A stretch of 64,000 nt of DNA, taken from contig DASUWU010000153.1 in NCBI GenBank assembly GCA_036378315.1, positions 1 to 64,000 of the forward strand, given 5' to 3'. Positions within the stretch are counted from its first letter, which is position 1, and every line of letters begins with the position of its first letter. Shown one piece after another: positions 17,259-24,589 of this stretch. Made by a program: the position numbers and the translations under genes. Under the pieces are notes generated by a model that did no database searches, was not told where the DNA came from, and saw only the letters and a list, made by a program, of their open reading frames with translations. This DNA comes from CALAED01 sp036378315 (GTDB lineage Bacteria > Actinomycetota > Actinomycetes > Streptosporangiales > Streptosporangiaceae).

Positions 17259-18616
17259 ATGGTCGGTATGGGGTATGTGCGGACGCGGTATCGGAAGGAC
17301 GGCTGCCCGCGGTATACGGCGTATTACTGGGATGTGCGGGGTCGGGAGCGTTCGGCCGGGACATACGCGGCACGGCAGGATGCTGTGCGGGCGTGGCGGC
17401 GTGCCGAGGCCCGAACGGTTGCGGGCCGGTTTGTTGATCTACGGAGCGGCCGACAGTCTTTCGCCCGGTACGTGACGCAGGTGTGGCTCATTAATCATCG
17501 GATGGAGGCCAACACCCGGCAGGGTTACACGGCGGTGGTGGACCGGTACTTGTTGCCGGAGTTCGGGGCGATGCGGATGAGCGAGATCTTGCCCTCCCAT
17601 GTCCGGGCGTTTCTGCGGCGGCTCGCCGAGGAGGGGCGGTCTGCCACGATGGTGCATCGGTGTAAGACGGTGTTGAGTTCGATCTTCAGCACTGCGCTGA
17701 ACGATCAGGTCATCTTCTTGCATCCGTGCCGCGGCGTGGCCGCGCCACCGGTCCCGCACAGGCCGCTGCGGATTGTTACGCCGGCGGAGTTCGAGGCGAT
17801 CGTTGCCGCGTTGTCGGCCGAGCAGTGGCGGCTGCTGGCCGAGGTCGCCATTGGAGGCGGGTAGCGATGGGGCGAGCTGGCCGAGCTACGGCTGGGCGAC
17901 CTGGACGTGGCGAGCGGTGTGCTCACCGTGGCGCGAACAGCCGTGGAACTGCGGCCACGGTTCCACCCGGACGGCGGGCGGTTCCTGGTCAAGGAGTATC
18001 CGAAGAACGGAGAGTTCCGGCGGCTCAAGCTCAGCCGCCCACTCATCACCCGCTTGGCCGCCTACGCCGATGCGTGTCGGCTCGAACCGGGCGATCTGCT
18101 GTTCATCGCGCCGACCGAGCCGCGAAGGTCGCCGCCACGGGTCCTGCCAGCGCCTATGGGGCTCGGCGCCACGGCGCCGAATGCGGCTGGGCGCCGTTAT
18201 CGGCATGGCACGTTGAGCGGCTATTCGATGGGCAGGTGCCGGTGCGAGTACTGCCGGAGCGCCTACGCCACTACCGGGCGATGCGACGCGCGGCCGGCAA
18301 GGACCACCCACGTTCCGGCCGGAGGCTGGACACCGACGGACACGTGCCTAGGGACTGGTTTCGCCAGCGGATCTGGGATCCGGCGGTCAGGGTCGCAGGG
18401 ATCGATCGTCGGGTTCGGGTGCGGGATCTGCGGCACGCTCATGCCTCGTGGGTGCTGGCCGGGGGAGCGGACCTGCAGACAGTCCGGGAACGGCTCGGCC
18501 ACGCCGGCCTGTGCGCCACCGAACGCTACCTGCATACTCTGCCCGACGCCGACGACACGGCGCTCGAGGCGTTCGCCCGCACGCGGTCAGGTGCCTGTCG
18601 TGCCACGGCGTCGTAA
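17259..18616 (+). pseudogene. Tyrosine recombinase (phage-type integrase), broken by a stop codon and a frameshift
   Basis: The N-terminal part (17259-17861) reads as an arm-binding and core-binding integrase region. An in-frame TAG (17862-17864) then replaces the residue before RWGELAELRLGDLD, the box with the first catalytic arginine; a one-base change from TTG would explain it. The same frame continues to about 18270 (AAGRRYRHGTLSGY, CRCEYC), after which the homologous reading moves to another frame (HYRAMRRAAGKDHP), so one base seems lost near 18272. The C-terminal part keeps the catalytic boxes: VRVRDLRHAHASWVLAGG, ERLGHAG and ERYLHTLPDADD with the nucleophile tyrosine. The intact gene would have encoded about 450 residues. 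It lies next to tRNA-Val, as expected for a tRNA-targeting element. With both lesions it should be inactive. ATG 17259 follows a G-rich Shine-Dalgarno; earlier in-frame starts exist. Confidence 0.88.
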
Positions 18617-18623
18617 CACCGGC

Positions 18624-18651
18624 CACGGTCAAATGACGGTCGAACGATCAA
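18624..18651 (+). repeat. Right copy of 28-bp direct repeat flanking the integrase
   Basis: CACGGTCAAATGACGGTC followed by GAACGATCAA, just after the integrase reading frame and 50 nt before tRNA-Val. It pairs with the copy at 17223-17250 (26/28). Position between integrase and target tRNA suits an att-site arm or an Int-binding site. Confidence 0.75.
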
Positions 18652-18700
18652 CGCCCGGCCACCCCACGAGGGGTGCACATACCGCTGATCTGGGGAAACG

Positions 18701-18775
18701 TGGTGGGCGATACTGGGATTGAACCAGTGGCCTCTACCGTGTCAAGGTAGCGCTCTCCCACTGAGCTAATCGCCC
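18701..18775 (-). tRNA. tRNA-Val(GAC), CCA encoded
   Basis: The reverse complement starts GGGCGATTAGCTCAGTGGGA, pairs its acceptor with ATCGCCC, has anticodon loop TTGACAC (anticodon GAC) and a GGTTCAATCCC T-arm, and ends in an encoded CCA. Its 3' end points at the integrase remnant, so this gene is the likely insertion target of the island. The gene is intact. Confidence 0.95.
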
Positions 18776-18776
18776 G

Positions 18777-18848
18777 AGGCGGAGGCGGGAATCGAACCCG
18801 CGTACAGGGCTTTGCAGGCCCTTGCCTAAGCCATTCGGCCACTCCGCC
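18777..18848 (-). tRNA. tRNA-Cys(GCA)
   Basis: The reverse complement reads GGCGGAGTGGCCGAATGGC at the 5' end, anticodon loop CTGCAAA (anticodon GCA), T-arm GGGTTCGATTCCC and acceptor CTCCGCC plus discriminator U. It sits one base from tRNA-Val, probably in one transcript. CCA is not encoded. Confidence 0.95.
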
Positions 18849-18939
18849 AGATGGAGCCCTGTCAGCCCTACTACGGTCGGGCCTGGAGCGCGGCCACCGA
18901 ACCCCGGGAGGTCTGTGGCGACGTCTCTTGGCGCCTCCG

Positions 18940-19012
18940 AGCGGACGACGGGATTCGAACCCGCGACCCTCACCTTGGCAAGGTGATGCTCTACCAACTG
19001 AGCCACGTCCGC
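18940..19012 (-). tRNA. tRNA-Gly(GCC)
   Basis: The reverse complement reads GCGGACGTGGCTCAGTTGG, anticodon loop TTGCCAA (anticodon GCC), T-arm GGGTTCGAATCCC and acceptor CGTCCGC. It is 91 nt upstream of tRNA-Cys on the same strand, probably the first tRNA of a Gly-Cys-Val transcript. Confidence 0.95.
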
Positions 19013-19193
19013 GCGACCCGGTGGGGATCGCCCCCGGGTAACGAGAAAACACTAGCGGATTCGCGCCTCTTCCCCAAACCGGTTGGCTCATCGCGCGTCA
19101 CTCCGCGGGACGCGGCGGCGCGGCGCCCGATGGTTGCTCCCGGCGGGCCGCCGCCGGCTGGCGACAGTCGCTACGGCCGGGTGATGACGTGAT

Positions 19194-19213
19194 GCTTCGA
19201 CGCGGGTCGAAGC
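19194..19213. promoter_or_regulatory. Perfect palindromic operator of the ArsR-type gene
   Basis: GCTTCGAC, spacer GCGG, GTCGAAGC: an 8-bp perfect inverted repeat ending 22 nt before the ATG of the ArsR-family gene. ArsR regulators commonly bind such palindromes to repress themselves, so this is probably an autoregulatory site. Confidence 0.7.
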
Positions 19214-19235
19214 GTCGAGCGCTTACGGTCGAGGT

Positions 19236-19931
19236 ATGTCCGCACATGACGCTGATTTCGCGTCCGTCGCCGCGCTGATGGCCGATCGGGCCCGCGCCGC
19301 GATGCTGACGGCGCTGCTGGACGGCCGTCCGCTGGCCGCCGGGGAGCTGGCCCGGGTGGCCGGCGTCAGCGCGCAGACGGCGAGCGCGCATCTCACCAAG
19401 CTCCGCGAGGGCGGTCTGATCACCGTGGTGAAGCAGGGCCGCCACCGGTACTTCCGGCTCCAAGGGCACGAGGTGGCGCAGGTGATCGAGGCGCTCACCA
19501 GGATCAGCCCGCCGGTCGAGGTACGGAGCCTGAAGCAGTCCAGGCAGGCGGCGGCACTCCAGGCGGCGCGCACGTGCTACGACCACCTGGCCGGCCGGGC
19601 CGGCACGGCGTTCTTCGCGGCGCTCATCGACGGCGGCCTCATCGAACCGGACGGGCGGGAGGCGTACGAGGTGACGGCCAAGGGCGAGGAGCGCCTCCAC
19701 GAGCTTGAGGTCGACCTGGCGGCGCTCCGCGCGGCCAGGCGCCGCTTCGCCGGCCACTGTCTCGACTGGACCGAACGACGTCCACACCTCAACGGCGCGC
19801 TGGGCGCCGCGCTCACCGGCCGGATGATCGAGCTGGGCTGGTTCGTCCGGGGGAACACCCGGCGAGCACTCACGTTGACCGGCGAGGGCAGAACCGGGCT
19901 CCAGGACGTCTTCGCCTGCGTCGTCCCCTGA
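19236..19931 (+). CDS. ArsR/SmtB-family winged-helix regulator
   Basis: A 231-residue DNA-binding regulator. Residues 5-80 form an ArsR-type winged helix: LMADRARAAMLTALLDG, a recognition helix in VSAQTASAHLTKLREGGL, and the wing VVKQGRHRYFRL. The longer C-terminal part (about 100-230) is of a kind seen in actinomycete ArsR proteins; I see no cysteine-rich metal site (cysteines only in ARTCYD, FAGHCLD and DVFACV), so the signal is unknown. GAGG lies very close to the ATG. The gene stands alone, with a palindromic operator upstream that suggests autorepression. What it controls outside itself is not evident. Confidence 0.88.
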   Translation: MSAHDADFASVAALMADRARAAMLTALLDGRPLAAGELARVAGVSAQTASAHLTKLREGGLITVVKQGRHRYFRLQGHEVAQVIEALTRISPPVEVRSLKQSRQAAALQAARTCYDHLAGRAGTAFFAALIDGGLIEPDGREAYEVTAKGEERLHELEVDLAALRAARRRFAGHCLDWTERRPHLNGALGAALTGRMIELGWFVRGNTRRALTLTGEGRTGLQDVFACVVP

Positions 19932-20158
19932 CGCCGTACGGGCCGGCTGGCGGCCGGGTACGGGGTTCCACCCGGCCGTCGAGTCCGTACGCGGCGTGGC
20001 CCGGCGCGGGCGTACTGTGGTGGCCGATCGGTGTGGTTGCCGAGGCGCCCGGCCTCCCCGACCCGGAGCATGGCTTCGCGCCGGATAACAGGTCATACGG
20101 TGGTAAACGACGGCAATCGGGCTCGATGGCGGCCCGGCAGCGGGTGGAGGTCTCGTCA

Positions 20159-20983
20159 GTGAAGGTCTGGGTCAACGGTCGGTTGTACGAGCCGGAGCAG
20201 GCGCGGATATCGGTCTTCGACCACGGCGTCCTCGTGGGCGACGGCGTGTTCGAGACGATCAAGTCCGTACGGGGGGAGGCGTTCGCGCTCACCCGGCACC
20301 TCGACCGGCTCGCCACGTCGGCAGCGGGGCTCGGCCTGCCGGCGCCCGACCTCGACGCCATCCGCCAGGGGACCCTCGACGTGCTGGCCGCGTCCCCGAA
20401 GTGGGAGCTCGGCCGCATCCGGATCACCTACACCAGCGGTCCTGGCCCGCTCGGCTCCGACCGCGGCGACCAGGGCGCGACCGCCGTCGTCGCGGTCGCG
20501 GAGCAGAAGCGGTTCCCTGAGGTCGGCGACGTCACCGTCGTCCCGTGGCCGCGCAACGAGAGGGGCGCGCTCAGCGGCCTCAAGACGATCTCGTACGGCG
20601 ATAACGCCAAGGCGCTGGCGTACGCCCACGAACACGGCGGGGGGGAGGCGATCTTCGGCAACCTGGCCGGCAACCTGTGCGAGGGGACGGGTTCGAACAT
20701 CTTCGTCGTCCTGGGCGGCCGTCTGATCACTCCGCCGCTGTCGTCCGGCTGCCTGGCCGGCGTCACGCGGGCGCTCGTGCTCGAGTGGTACGGCGGCGTC
20801 GAGGAGGACGTGCCCCTGGAGGCGCTCCACGAGGCCGAGGAGGCCTTCCTCACCTCCACGACCCGGGACGTCCAGCCCATCGGCACGGTCGACCGTACGG
20901 CGCTGCCGGCGGCGCCTGGGCCGATCACCAAAGAGGCCGCCGACGCCTTCGCGACGCGCGCAGCGGAGATCATCGACCCCTGA
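20159..20983 (+). CDS. Class IV aminotransferase, aminodeoxychorismate lyase-like
   Basis: A 274-residue PLP enzyme of fold type IV. The N-terminus VWVNGRL...FDHGVLVGDGVFETIK is typical of aminodeoxychorismate lyase and branched-chain aminotransferases. The PLP lysine is K142 in SGLKTISYGDN; LCEGTGSNIF (E175) and TSTTRDVQPI complete the cofactor and substrate motifs. The likely reaction is conversion of 4-amino-4-deoxychorismate to 4-aminobenzoate and pyruvate for folate, but D-amino-acid or branched-chain transamination cannot be excluded. The frame is open to 20033; the GTG at 20159 is chosen because GGAGG lies 8 nt upstream and homology starts there. Confidence 0.85.
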   Translation: MKVWVNGRLYEPEQARISVFDHGVLVGDGVFETIKSVRGEAFALTRHLDRLATSAAGLGLPAPDLDAIRQGTLDVLAASPKWELGRIRITYTSGPGPLGSDRGDQGATAVVAVAEQKRFPEVGDVTVVPWPRNERGALSGLKTISYGDNAKALAYAHEHGGGEAIFGNLAGNLCEGTGSNIFVVLGGRLITPPLSSGCLAGVTRALVLEWYGGVEEDVPLEALHEAEEAFLTSTTRDVQPIGTVDRTALPAAPGPITKEAADAFATRAAEIIDP

Positions 20984-21001
20984 CCGGCTCCCTCGGACCG
21001 C

Positions 21002-21421
21002 TCACGACGGCCAGAGCAGGTTGTCCAGTTCTGCGGTGATATCGAGGAATTCGGACTCGCGGCCGGCCGGAACGATCTGGAACGTCCGGCGCAGGAAGTC
21101 CGCCAGCGGCGCGAACGGAGCCTCGAACAGCGCGTCGCCGAACGGCGAGGACAGGCCGATGTTGATCGAGCGGTGGCCGTCGGCGTCCCCCGGCCACACC
21201 TGGACATCCCCGTCGCCCACCAAGCGGCCCATGCCGATGGTCAGCAGCTCCCGGGCGAAGATCCACTCCACCGGCTCGTCGTTCCCCACGTGGAAGGCGA
21301 CCCGCAGCGCGTACGGGTCGTCCGCCGCGTACTCGACCGTCGCGAGCAGGGGCACGGTCGTACGGTCAGGGACGACGAGCCGAAGGGCGAGCTCGGCGGA
21401 TATGGTAGTACTGCGGTTCAT
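21002..21421 (-). CDS. ssgB: SsgA-like sporulation/cell-division protein, SsgB type
   Basis: A 139-residue SsgA-family protein. The family pattern is clear: ISAELALRLVV, DPYALRVAFHVG, EWIFARELLTIGMGR, GDVQVWP, LSSPFGDALFEAP and FLRRTFQIVP. SsgB recruits FtsZ to sporulation septa in streptomycetes and is kept in morphologically complex actinomycetes. Two ATGs compete; AAGGA abuts the first (21427) and lies 6 nt before the second, so ATG 21421 is chosen. The gene is convergent with the aminotransferase gene and ends 18 nt from it. The family is certain; the exact paralogue (SsgB rather than another SALP) is likely from length and N-terminus. Confidence 0.88.
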   Translation of the reverse strand: MNRSTTISAELALRLVVPDRTTVPLLATVEYAADDPYALRVAFHVGNDEPVEWIFARELLTIGMGRLVGDGDVQVWPGDADGHRSINIGLSSPFGDALFEAPFAPLADFLRRTFQIVPAGRESEFLDITAELDNLLWPS

Positions 21422-21754
21422 CGCCATTCCTTCAGACGTCGGTCCCGCGGCGCGCGGGGCGTTCCGATGGGACTTCGCTCTACCAACGGATGTCCCCGCG
21501 ATCTAGGCCGCCTAACTGATAAAACCTCGGGGAACATTCCAACCCCACCGCCCGCTGTGACCGATCTCACGCTGCGAGAACAGGCCGCTGACCTGGGCAT
21601 ACACATGCGATCCGGGCGACGGCGCCGGGGTTCCTTCGCTCCGGAGGCAGCGGCCATACCCCCTTTAGAACTAGGACGAACAAGCACCCACGCCAGGTTT
21701 CATAAAGCCTCGCGCCGCTCCGCGCCGGCCGGTTTCTGTTATAGGGTTAAAAGC
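21422..21754. promoter_or_regulatory. Divergent upstream region of ssgB with a CRP-like site (21556-21571)
   Basis: This 333-nt gap holds no gene I can support. It lies between the divergent ssgB-like gene and the PGPGW protein gene. At 21556-21571, TGTGACCGATCTCACG fits the CRP/Crp pattern TGTGA-N6-TCAC. The stretch 21670-21755 is clearly less GC-rich than its surroundings and ends in TATAGGGTTAAAAG before the GTG, a plausible promoter zone for the rightward gene. Regulation is inference. Confidence 0.4.
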
Positions 21755-22168
21755 GTGGCGGAAAATCGTAAAAAGGGCGTGCAGGATCGCCTCCAGCGCC
21801 TACGGGCGGTGGCCGGGCGGTTCCGCGCGCGAGTCCGGCGCCACCCGGTGCTCAACACCACGTGGCGGATCGGTGTCTTCACCGTCGGCGTCGCGGTGCT
21901 GGCCGGCGGCCTCGTGATGATGGTCACTCCCGGCCCGGGGTGGGCGGCGATCTTCATCGGCCTGGCCATCCTCGCGACTGAGTTCGCCTGGGCGCAGCGC
22001 GCCCTGAGCGGCGCCAAAGAGGCCGCGGAGCGCGCCAAGAACCGCGCCCTCGATCCGCGCGTCCGCCGCCGTAACACGATCATCGCCATCGTCCTCGGCA
22101 TCGCGGCGGCCGCCGCGATCGTCACCTACCTCGCCCTCGTCGGCCCCCGCCTCCCGTTCGGCAGATGA
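21755..22168 (+). CDS. Small PGPGW (TIGR02611-type) membrane protein
   Basis: A 137-residue protein. A basic N-terminus (residues 1-35) is followed by a hydrophobic segment around 42-62, the motif VTPGPGWAAIFIGLAILATEF that defines the PGPGW family, an amphipathic charged stretch (SGAKEAAERAKNRALDPRVRRR), and a second membrane segment near the end (IIAIVLGIAAAAAIVTYLALV). It is probably an inner-membrane protein; its function is unknown. GTG 21755 starts the homologous region; a longer frame upstream is not used because it has no homologous sequence. Confidence 0.8.
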   Translation: MAENRKKGVQDRLQRLRAVAGRFRARVRRHPVLNTTWRIGVFTVGVAVLAGGLVMMVTPGPGWAAIFIGLAILATEFAWAQRALSGAKEAAERAKNRALDPRVRRRNTIIAIVLGIAAAAAIVTYLALVGPRLPFGR

Positions 22169-22301
22169 CTGCGGCCGACCCGACCGGGGGCCGGCGCCCG
22201 GTAATTCGGTCTCAACCACCGCGGCTCCGCCACGGCGCGCGAACCGGCGTCTGGATGCGCTAACCTGTGCGAGCGGCACCGCCTCAGGCGTCGGCCGTCC
22301 C

Positions 22302-22373
22302 GGGCGATTAGCTCAGTGGGAGAGCGCTTCGTTCACACCGAAGAGGTCACTGGTTCGAACCCAGTATCGCCCA
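22302..22373 (+). tRNA. tRNA-Val(CAC)
   Basis: GGGCGATTAGCTCAGTGGGA at the 5' end, anticodon loop TTCACAC (anticodon CAC), T-arm GGTTCGAACCC, acceptor ATCGCCC plus A. Outside the anticodon arm it is nearly identical to tRNA-Val(GAC) at 18701-18775. CCA is not encoded. Confidence 0.95.
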
Positions 22374-22460
22374 CGAGGTGACGGTTGCCGCGCGGCGAGC
22401 GTTTGCTCGCCTTCGCCGTCGCCCGCTCCCCGTCAATCCAGCGGGGCCGCCCCGGTCGCG

Positions 22461-23084
22461 CTACGGCGCCTCCTGCGTTCGGCGCCCTTCCCCGGCGGAC
22501 GCGGCCTCCCGTGCCCGGGCGATGATCGCCTCGATGACCTCGGTCTTGGCGTCGGCGTAGTTCTGGAGATGTTTCCATTCCTTGCCGGCGAGGTCGCTCT
22601 TGACCCGTGCGTAGAGCTCCCGATCCGCGTCGTTGCTCCGCAGCCGATCGCGAAGCAGCAGGTAGCGCTCGATCTCCTCGGAGCCGGCGGAATAGACGTG
22701 CAGGTTGACGTCCTTGTTCGGCCCCTTCAGCATCCGATGCTCGTGCCAGTCCGGTTCCCGGACTCGCAGGACGTAGCCGATGCCCTCCAGCGCGGGGACG
22801 TACGTCGGCTCGGCGGCGGAGTCGGCGACGACGAGGAGGATATCGATCACCGGTTTCGCGATGAGTCCTGGAACCGATGTCGAACCGATGTGCTCCATCC
22901 CGATCACCTGCGCACCGACCGCGCGCCGGATGCGTGCCGCCTCCGCCTCGAAGCGGACGGGCCATTCCGGGGTGTATTCGACAAGCTCTATCCGCGGGGG
23001 CGGGGCCATCTCACCTACGGTGGCCCGCCGGATCTCCTCGTCGGTCAGAGGCTTTGCCGGCCGGTCCGGCCTGCTGGATGCCAA
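22461..23084 (-). CDS. GrpB family protein (UPF0157, nucleotidyltransferase fold)
   Basis: A 207-residue GrpB-family protein. Motifs: IELVEYTPEWPVRF, IGMEHIGSTSVPGLIAKPVID with the GS and D-x-D-like nucleotidyltransferase signature (KPVIDILLVV), HRMLKGPNKDVNLHVY and a helical C-terminal part (LLLRDRLRSNDADRELY). The fold is that of a small nucleotidyltransferase; the substrate is unknown and the name does not imply a GrpE role. The start is TTG at 23084 with GAGGGA 5 nt upstream; the conserved region begins about 28 residues in, so an internal GTG could be used instead. Confidence 0.85.
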   Translation of the reverse strand: MASSRPDRPAKPLTDEEIRRATVGEMAPPPRIELVEYTPEWPVRFEAEAARIRRAVGAQVIGMEHIGSTSVPGLIAKPVIDILLVVADSAAEPTYVPALEGIGYVLRVREPDWHEHRMLKGPNKDVNLHVYSAGSEEIERYLLLRDRLRSNDADRELYARVKSDLAGKEWKHLQNYADAKTEVIEAIIARAREAASAGEGRRTQEAP

Positions 23085-23524
23085 GGTGTCCCTCTTTTAT
23101 GGTCGGATAGCGCCAATCGCGCAAACTTACCAGGAGTCGCTGAGCCAAACCGGCGTGTGATTGCGGCTGTCGGGCGTCGCCGGTCCTGCGGATCGTCGCA
23201 GGTCATCGGTGAGCGGCGGTGCAGGTGGGAGCCGTGGTGGGGCGTCGCCGGCCTTTGGGTTAAGGTCGGGCAGCCGATTCAATTTTGTGGCGCCCGGCAT
23301 CGGCGCCGGCGTTTCTCGTTATTGATCTCCTCGCCATCGCAAGTTGATCAGAGAACATGGTTGCATGCCGGCAGGTCAGTGAGCAATTCGGATCATGCTA
23401 CTGCCGTAGCGGTGGTATGGACGACACGTGATTACCGCGAAACCGGTATCTATAAAGTTACCTTGGTGGAATCTATTTTGCCGTTTGGACGCTCTGTCAA
23501 ATTGCTGTGTAAGGAGGTTGCGTG
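23085..23524. promoter_or_regulatory. 440-nt leader upstream of the dioxygenase gene
   Basis: There is no supportable gene here. The right half (23270-23520) is much more AT-rich than the neighbourhood, with GTATCTATAAAGTTACC around 23441-23461 as a plausible promoter core. AAGGAGG at 23511-23517 is a full Shine-Dalgarno for the dioxygenase ATG at 23525. The left part also contains the GrpB promoter region. Confidence 0.45.
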
Positions 23525-24589
23525 ATGACATCGGCCCCCACCGAGATTCCTGCGCTTCCGGGGGGATGGCATGGAACGGACCTGGCCGCCGACCCCGACA
23601 GGTGGCGGCTGCCGCTCCCCGACGACGTCCGCGACGACCTGCTCCGGGCCGCCGCTGAGGTCACGCCCGAGGGCGGACCGCGCGGCCGGCGGCCTGCCGT
23701 GTCCGAGCGCACGCGTGCGTTGGTCGGCGACATCTACCATCGGCTGGCCGGCGAGCCGGGGCTGGTGGTGCTCGGCGGATTCCCTGTGGGCGAGGAGCCG
23801 GATCTGGTCGAGCGTGCGTACGTCCTGCTGGGGATGCTGCTGGGCCAGCCGGTCGCGCAGACCCTGGACGGGCGCCTGCTGGTGCGTGTCGAGGCCTATG
23901 ACCCCGGGGTCAAGGTGCCGGGTGCGCAGAACACCGGCATACCGAACGCGCAGCCGTTCCACATCGACAGGGCCGCCGACGTGGTCGGCCTCCTGTGCAT
24001 CCGCCGAGCGCGGGCCGGCGGGCTGAGCCTGGTGGTGTCGTCCAGGACGGTGCACAACACCCTCGCCGAACGCCACCCCGACCTGCTGCCCGTCCTGTAC
24101 CGGCCGATCCCGGTGCAGACGCCGCCGTTGCGCGGGCCGGCCGGCGAGGTCGCGGCGCAATGGTGCGAGGTGCCGGTGTTCAGCCAGGTGGACGGCCACT
24201 TCGCCGCCTACTGCGACCGCCACGTCATCGACATGGCGCAGCGCTTCCCCGACGCGCCGCGGCTCACCGAGCGGCAGGAGGCCGCCCTCGCCGCGGTGGA
24301 CGAGGTGGTCGCCCTGCCGGGGCTGGCGCTTGAGATGTCCCTGGAGCCGGGCGACCTGCAACTCATCAACAACCTCTCCGTGCTGCACGCCCGCACCGCC
24401 TACGAGGGCGATCCCGCGGGACAGGGCAGGCTGCTGCTCCGCCTGCACATCGCCTTCGGCGGCAGCCCGGCCCTGCCGGCCGAGTACACCGCCGTGTACG
24501 GCGCGACGGCACCCGGCTCTTTCCGCGGTGGACTGTTGCGTACCCCGGAAGTACAGCGGCGCCTCGGCACTCCGCTGCCGGCGAGCTAG
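23525..24589 (+). CDS. TauD/TfdA-family Fe(II)/2-oxoglutarate dioxygenase
   Basis: A 354-residue protein of the clavaminate synthase/TauD type. The iron facial triad is visible as FHID (H146, D148) and LHARTAY (H288); RLLLRLHIAF supplies the 2-oxoglutarate-binding arginine near 307. No signal peptide. Relatives hydroxylate amino acids, taurine or peptide-bound residues; the substrate here cannot be read from the sequence. The start ATG 23525 has a perfect AAGGAGG 7 nt upstream (GTG 23522 is too close). It overlaps the convergent MFS gene by 4 bp. Together with that exporter and the AraC gene it may form a small resistance or tailoring locus, 17 kb from the NRPS genes; a link to them is only a possibility. 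Confidence 0.85.
   Translation: MTSAPTEIPALPGGWHGTDLAADPDRWRLPLPDDVRDDLLRAAAEVTPEGGPRGRRPAVSERTRALVGDIYHRLAGEPGLVVLGGFPVGEEPDLVERAYVLLGMLLGQPVAQTLDGRLLVRVEAYDPGVKVPGAQNTGIPNAQPFHIDRAADVVGLLCIRRARAGGLSLVVSSRTVHNTLAERHPDLLPVLYRPIPVQTPPLRGPAGEVAAQWCEVPVFSQVDGHFAAYCDRHVIDMAQRFPDAPRLTERQEAALAAVDEVVALPGLALEMSLEPGDLQLINNLSVLHARTAYEGDPAGQGRLLLRLHIAFGGSPALPAEYTAVYGATAPGSFRGGLLRTPEVQRRLGTPLPAS

Noticed and set aside
17726..18722. Two separate short genes in the integrase region
   Set aside because: Their sequences are the C-terminal halves of one integrase in two frames, so they are pieces of a pseudogene.
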